DNA of 8,925 nucleotides, from NCBI GenBank assembly GCA_039820405.1, contig JBCBQC010000158.1, forward strand, positions 1 to 8,925, read 5' to 3'. This document shows, piece after piece, positions 6,650 to 8,925 of the stretch. The notes beneath the pieces were generated by a model. The model saw nothing but the letters and a program-made list of their open reading frames with translations, had not been told where the DNA came from and did not search any database. Source of the stretch: CALLVY01 sp937899855. Lineage in GTDB: Bacteria; Bacteroidota; Bacteroidia; Chitinophagales; Saprospiraceae. How positions within the stretch are numbered: position 1 is the stretch's first letter; every line of letters begins with the position of its first letter. Position numbers and translations under genes: made by a program.

Positions 6650-7327
6650 TCACTCAATGGGGACCCCGTTCTCATCGGTCGTCAGGACGTCGCTCATGTA
6701 GTTGAAAAATGGACGCATGGCCCGGAAGGCCTTGTTGAGCTGTTGGCCAAATTTGGCCGCCAGGACCTCCTGGTCGCTAAAGCGGTGAATCAGCAAAAAC
6801 TGCTTGTAGCGCAGCAGGTCCACCGCGGGGTGGTCCTTGGCAAAGCCCTGTGGAGCGGTTTTGAGCGTGTCTCCCTCAAGCTGACCAAAGTGCTTTTTAA
6901 ACGCTGCCGAGGTCAAAATCTTGCGTAGGGGACGGTCGTCCGCCGCAATTTCTACGCGAATGCGTTTGAGGTCGGCGCTATTGGGGCCCCAAAAGCCGCC
7001 CCCGGCGAAGGAGTTACCGGGTTCGACGTGAAAGTAGTAGCCCCCCCGCCGCCACTTGGTCGCGCGTTTCAAGCCTCCACTAAAATGCTGTTTGTAGGGG
7101 GTCTTGTCCTTGGAGAAGCGAATGTCGCGGTAGATGCGGTGCGTCCGCATTTTCTCAATCTCATCGTGGTGACTCATGGCGTCGAGCAAGTCGGCAGCAA
7201 AGGCTTTGAATTGTTCGTGGACGGTCTGGTACCGTTCTTTGTGGGTATTGAACCACTCGCGATTGTTGTTGTGGCGCAGGTCCGTCAAAAAGTCGAAAAG
7301 GGCTGGTGGGATGCGATGGGCACTCAT
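6650..7327 (-). CDS. DUF2461 (TIGR02453) family protein
   Basis: This 225-residue protein matches the DUF2461 family over its full length. Hallmarks read directly are NNNREWFNTHKERY (about 20-33), RIYRDIRFSKDKTPYK (64-79), the GGYYFHVEP strand (95-103), GGGFWGP (109-115) and LLRYKQFLLIHRF (171-183). The family is widespread in bacteria and fungi; its biochemical function is unknown and I do not assign one. It has no signal peptide and is probably cytoplasmic. I chose the ATG at 7327 because it begins the family-like N-terminus MSAHRIPPALFDFLTDL and follows a good -7 box by 17 bases. The longer in-frame reading up to 7537 adds a Gly/Arg-rich low-complexity stretch running over the galK 5' end and is not credible. 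It heads a likely two-gene unit with the lipoprotein gene and is divergent from galK. Confidence 0.92.
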   Translation of the reverse strand: MSAHRIPPALFDFLTDLRHNNNREWFNTHKERYQTVHEQFKAFAADLLDAMSHHDEIEKMRTHRIYRDIRFSKDKTPYKQHFSGGLKRATKWRRGGYYFHVEPGNSFAGGGFWGPNSADLKRIRVEIAADDRPLRKILTSAAFKKHFGQLEGDTLKTAPQGFAKDHPAVDLLRYKQFLLIHRFSDQEVLAAKFGQQLNKAFRAMRPFFNYMSDVLTTDENGVPIE

Positions 7328-7344
7328 ATACAGTAGATTTGGGA

Positions 7345-7352
7345 CAAAGCTA
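7345..7352 (-). promoter_or_regulatory. Bacteroidota -7 promoter box for the DUF2461-lipoprotein unit
   Basis: The minus strand reads TAGCTTTG, a perfect TAnnTTTG match. TTTT lies 20 bases further upstream (7376-7373), at the right distance for a one-mismatch -33 TTTG. Transcription would start about 11 bases before the ATG at 7327. The -33 part lies inside the small inverted repeat at 7366-7380. Confidence 0.55.
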
Positions 7353-7365
7353 AAACAATGCGGCA

Positions 7366-7380
7366 GGGATGGAAAATCCC
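7366..7380. repeat. Perfect inverted repeat GGGAT-N5-ATCCC overlapping the DUF2461 -33 region
   Basis: GGGAT (7366-7370) and ATCCC (7376-7380) are perfect complements around GGAAA. The element covers the presumed -33 box of the DUF2461 promoter, so a regulator bound here could block that promoter. The arms are only five bases long, so chance occurrence is quite possible. Confidence 0.35.
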
Positions 7381-7388
7381 CAGCGGAA

Positions 7389-7412
7389 ATTATCCGGCGA
7401 GGGGCGGATAAT
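7389..7412. promoter_or_regulatory. Operator-like palindrome ATTATCCG-N8-CGGATAAT between DUF2461 and galK
   Basis: Two perfect 8-base inverted arms, ATTATCCG (7389-7396) and CGGATAAT (7405-7412), flank GCGAGGGG. The element sits in the 137-base divergent region, upstream of both genes: 62 bases before the DUF2461 ATG and 53 before the chosen galK ATG. The 16-bp centre spacing of the arms would suit a dimeric DNA-binding protein. The same sequence could fold as an RNA hairpin if transcribed. The regulator is unknown and none is encoded in the window. Confidence 0.45.
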
Positions 7413-7464
7413 GACAAAAAACAAATATCTTGTTCGGCATCATCACCATCCCCACACCCGACCC

Positions 7465-8628
7465 ATGCTCCGCCCACAACACATCTGCGAACGTTACGAA
7501 GCCCGCTACGCCCACCGCCCACTACTCCTGCGCGCACCGGGCCGCATCAACCTGATCGGTGACCATACCGATTACAACCAAGGCCTGGTACTGCCCGCCG
7601 CCATCGACCGCAGCCTGTACTTTGCCCTCGGGCCCCATCCCGACCCCCAAGCCGTCGAAGTCCACTCCGTCAATTTTGACCAAACGGGTCGCTTCCCAAT
7701 CGATGCCCTCCACCTCGACCCCTCGGGCTGGCTACGGTATTTTCAGGCCGTTTGCGGCGAACTGCGAGAGCGCCAGTATCCCCTCCGCGGCTTCCGCTGC
7801 GTCTTTGGCGGAAACATTCCCATCGGCTCGGGCTTGTCCTCCTCCGCCGCGCTGACCTGTGGCTTGATCGTCGGGCTGGCCCAAGTCCAGGCCTGGGACA
7901 TCCCACTCCCGGAAGTCGCCCGGATCGCCCAAGCTGCCGAACACCGCGTGGGCATCCGCTGTGGGCTGATGGACCAGTACGCCATCCTCTTTGGACGCGC
8001 CCATCAAGTTCTCCAACTGGATTGTCGTGACCTGCAAGTGGAACATTTTCCCTTCGACTTGGGCGAGTACCGCCTGCTCCTGCTCAACACCAAGGTCGAA
8101 CACGAACTGGCATCTACGGCCTACAACGATCGCCGGGCGAGTTGCGAACGGGTACTGGAAGTCTTGCGGGCGCAGCACCCCGAGGTGGAGAGCTTGCGCG
8201 ACGTACGTCCCGAACAGTTGACGGGGCAGGCTCCCGATTTGGTGGAGGACCTGCGACGGGTCCGCTTCGTCCTGGCCGAAAACGAACGGGTCCGCGCCAC
8301 CACCGCCGCCCTGCAAAGGGGGGATTTGCCGCGGGTGGGGCAATTGCTCTACGCCTCGCACGAGGGCCTGAGTCGCGAGTACGAAGTGAGTTGTCCGGAG
8401 TTGGATACGCTAGTGGAGCTGTCGCGGGGGGAGGCGGCGATTTTGGGCAGTCGCATGATGGGGGGTGGTTTTGGAGGGTGTACCATCAACCTGGTGCGGC
8501 AGGATGCCGTAGCGGAGTTGAGCCAGCGCCTGCTGGCCGAGTACGCGACCCGAACGGGCCTGGTGGGGGAGGCTTACCTCGTCCAGCCCGCCGGGGGATT
8601 GGAAATACTGGAACCCTGGGTTGGCTGA
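7465..8628 (+). CDS. galK: Galactokinase (GHMP kinase family)
   Basis: This enzyme phosphorylates alpha-D-galactose with ATP to galactose-1-phosphate, the entry step of the Leloir pathway in the cytoplasm. The 387-residue product has the galactokinase signature GRINLIGDHTDY (26-37), where the usual Glu of GEHTDY is Asp, a change the family pattern allows. The GHMP ATP-binding loop GSGLSSSAAL is at 121-130 and the catalytic base is in GLMDQY (Asp170). The C-terminal motif GSRMMGGGFGGC is at 328-339. Arg27 is the likely partner of the catalytic Asp. All key residues are present and the length is normal. I chose the ATG at 7465 because it gives the usual distance to the signature. In-frame ATGs at 7411 and 7369 would add a His-rich leader and overlap the inverted repeats. 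No other galactose genes are adjacent. The 3' end converges on the T9SS-tail gene, 9 bases away. Confidence 0.96.
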   Translation: MLRPQHICERYEARYAHRPLLLRAPGRINLIGDHTDYNQGLVLPAAIDRSLYFALGPHPDPQAVEVHSVNFDQTGRFPIDALHLDPSGWLRYFQAVCGELRERQYPLRGFRCVFGGNIPIGSGLSSSAALTCGLIVGLAQVQAWDIPLPEVARIAQAAEHRVGIRCGLMDQYAILFGRAHQVLQLDCRDLQVEHFPFDLGEYRLLLLNTKVEHELASTAYNDRRASCERVLEVLRAQHPEVESLRDVRPEQLTGQAPDLVEDLRRVRFVLAENERVRATTAALQRGDLPRVGQLLYASHEGLSREYEVSCPELDTLVELSRGEAAILGSRMMGGGFGGCTINLVRQDAVAELSQRLLAEYATRTGLVGEAYLVQPAGGLEILEPWVG

Positions 8629-8637
8629 AGGCTGCCG

Positions 8638-8925
8638 CTACAATTTGACCAGTCGCAGGCTGTACTGCTTTTCCGCTAGGGTCAGTCGACAAAAGTAAAC
8701 CCCCGCCGGGAGGGAGGTCGTTGCCAAGTCCCAGTGGTGGGCGCCCGCCGTCAGGAGTCTCGGAGGTTGGAGCTGCTGAACGCGTCGGCCGTGCACGTCG
8801 TAAAGTTCGAGCTGTACCGCTTGGCGTATTCCCACCTCCAAGTGGATCCTACTCGTCGCCCGAAAAGGGTTGGGATGGGCGTAAAAGGAGACGGATTGGT
8901 CCCATTCGGGGTCCAGTGCGGTATT
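8638..8925 (-). CDS. C-terminal end of a T9SS-secreted protein (type A sorting domain), 5'-truncated by the window
   Basis: Only the last 95 residues are inside the window. They form a typical type A C-terminal sorting domain (Por_Secre_tail, TIGR04183), which directs proteins through the type IX secretion system to the cell surface or medium. The landmarks read in order: SFYAHPNPFRATSRIHLEV, then VQLELYDVHGRRVQQL, GAHHWDL, LPAGVYFCRL and the final SLRLVKL before the stop. The functional part of the protein lies to the right of position 8925, so the cargo's activity cannot be told. The reading frame stays open to the window edge; the internal TTG at 8841 is not a real start. The gene converges with galK, with 9 bases between the stop codons. 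Confidence 0.93.
   Translation of the reverse strand, partial: NTALDPEWDQSVSFYAHPNPFRATSRIHLEVGIRQAVQLELYDVHGRRVQQLQPPRLLTAGAHHWDLATTSLPAGVYFCRLTLAEKQYSLRLVKL

Noticed and set aside
7432..7455. His-codon run (HHHH) in the galK leader frame
   Set aside because: It lies upstream of the likely galK start. It is a short CAT/CAC low-complexity stretch, and I see no reason to call it a leader peptide or a tag.
7328..7537. Upstream extension of the DUF2461 frame
   Set aside because: The added residues are Gly/Arg-rich and unrelated to the family. They overlap galK, and a good promoter box lies inside the extension.
7732..8361. 209-codon open frame on the minus strand inside galK
   Set aside because: galK is unambiguous on the other strand; this frame has a low-complexity Gly/Gln composition and no motif.

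Overview
The window looks like an ordinary stretch of a Bacteroidota chromosome, most likely from the Lewinella/Saprospiraceae side of the phylum. The evidence is a type IX secretion (T9SS) C-terminal sorting domain, several matches to the Bacteroidota -7 promoter box TAnnTTTG, few Shine-Dalgarno sites, lipoproteins typical of the phylum, and a fairly high G+C content that produces many long antisense shadow ORFs. No mobile element, CRISPR array, tRNA or rRNA is visible.

Layout, left to right. The left edge (1-1023, minus strand) holds a two-gene overlapping pair: cvpA, then a PabA/TrpG-type glutamine amidotransferase that runs off the window edge and has no ATG start. Next is an S9 prolyl-oligopeptidase-family gene (1232-3169, minus), with a convincing intrinsic terminator downstream and a good -7 box upstream. 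A 477-base gap follows (3170-3646). It holds promoter elements, a long-range inverted repeat and a 10-bp-phased direct repeat, but no convincing gene. On the plus strand come a small exported protein of unknown function (3647-4222) and a YCF48/BNR-like beta-propeller lipoprotein (4472-5428). The latter converges on a minus-strand pair: an unrecognised lipoprotein (5448-6620) and, 29 bases upstream of it, a DUF2461 protein (6650-7327).

DUF2461 is divergent from a stand-alone galactokinase gene (7465-8628, plus). Their shared 137-base intergenic region carries two perfect inverted repeats, one of them operator-like. The right edge (8638-8925, minus) is the C-terminal end of a T9SS-secreted protein.

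The genes are functionally mixed: folate/tryptophan precursor amidotransferase, peptide degradation, envelope lipoproteins, galactose phosphorylation and a T9SS cargo. They do not form one pathway. I found no clear undescribed system. The points most worth a second look are the palindrome between DUF2461 and galK, the non-ATG overlapping start of pabA/trpG, the 477-base gap and the two uncharacterised envelope proteins.
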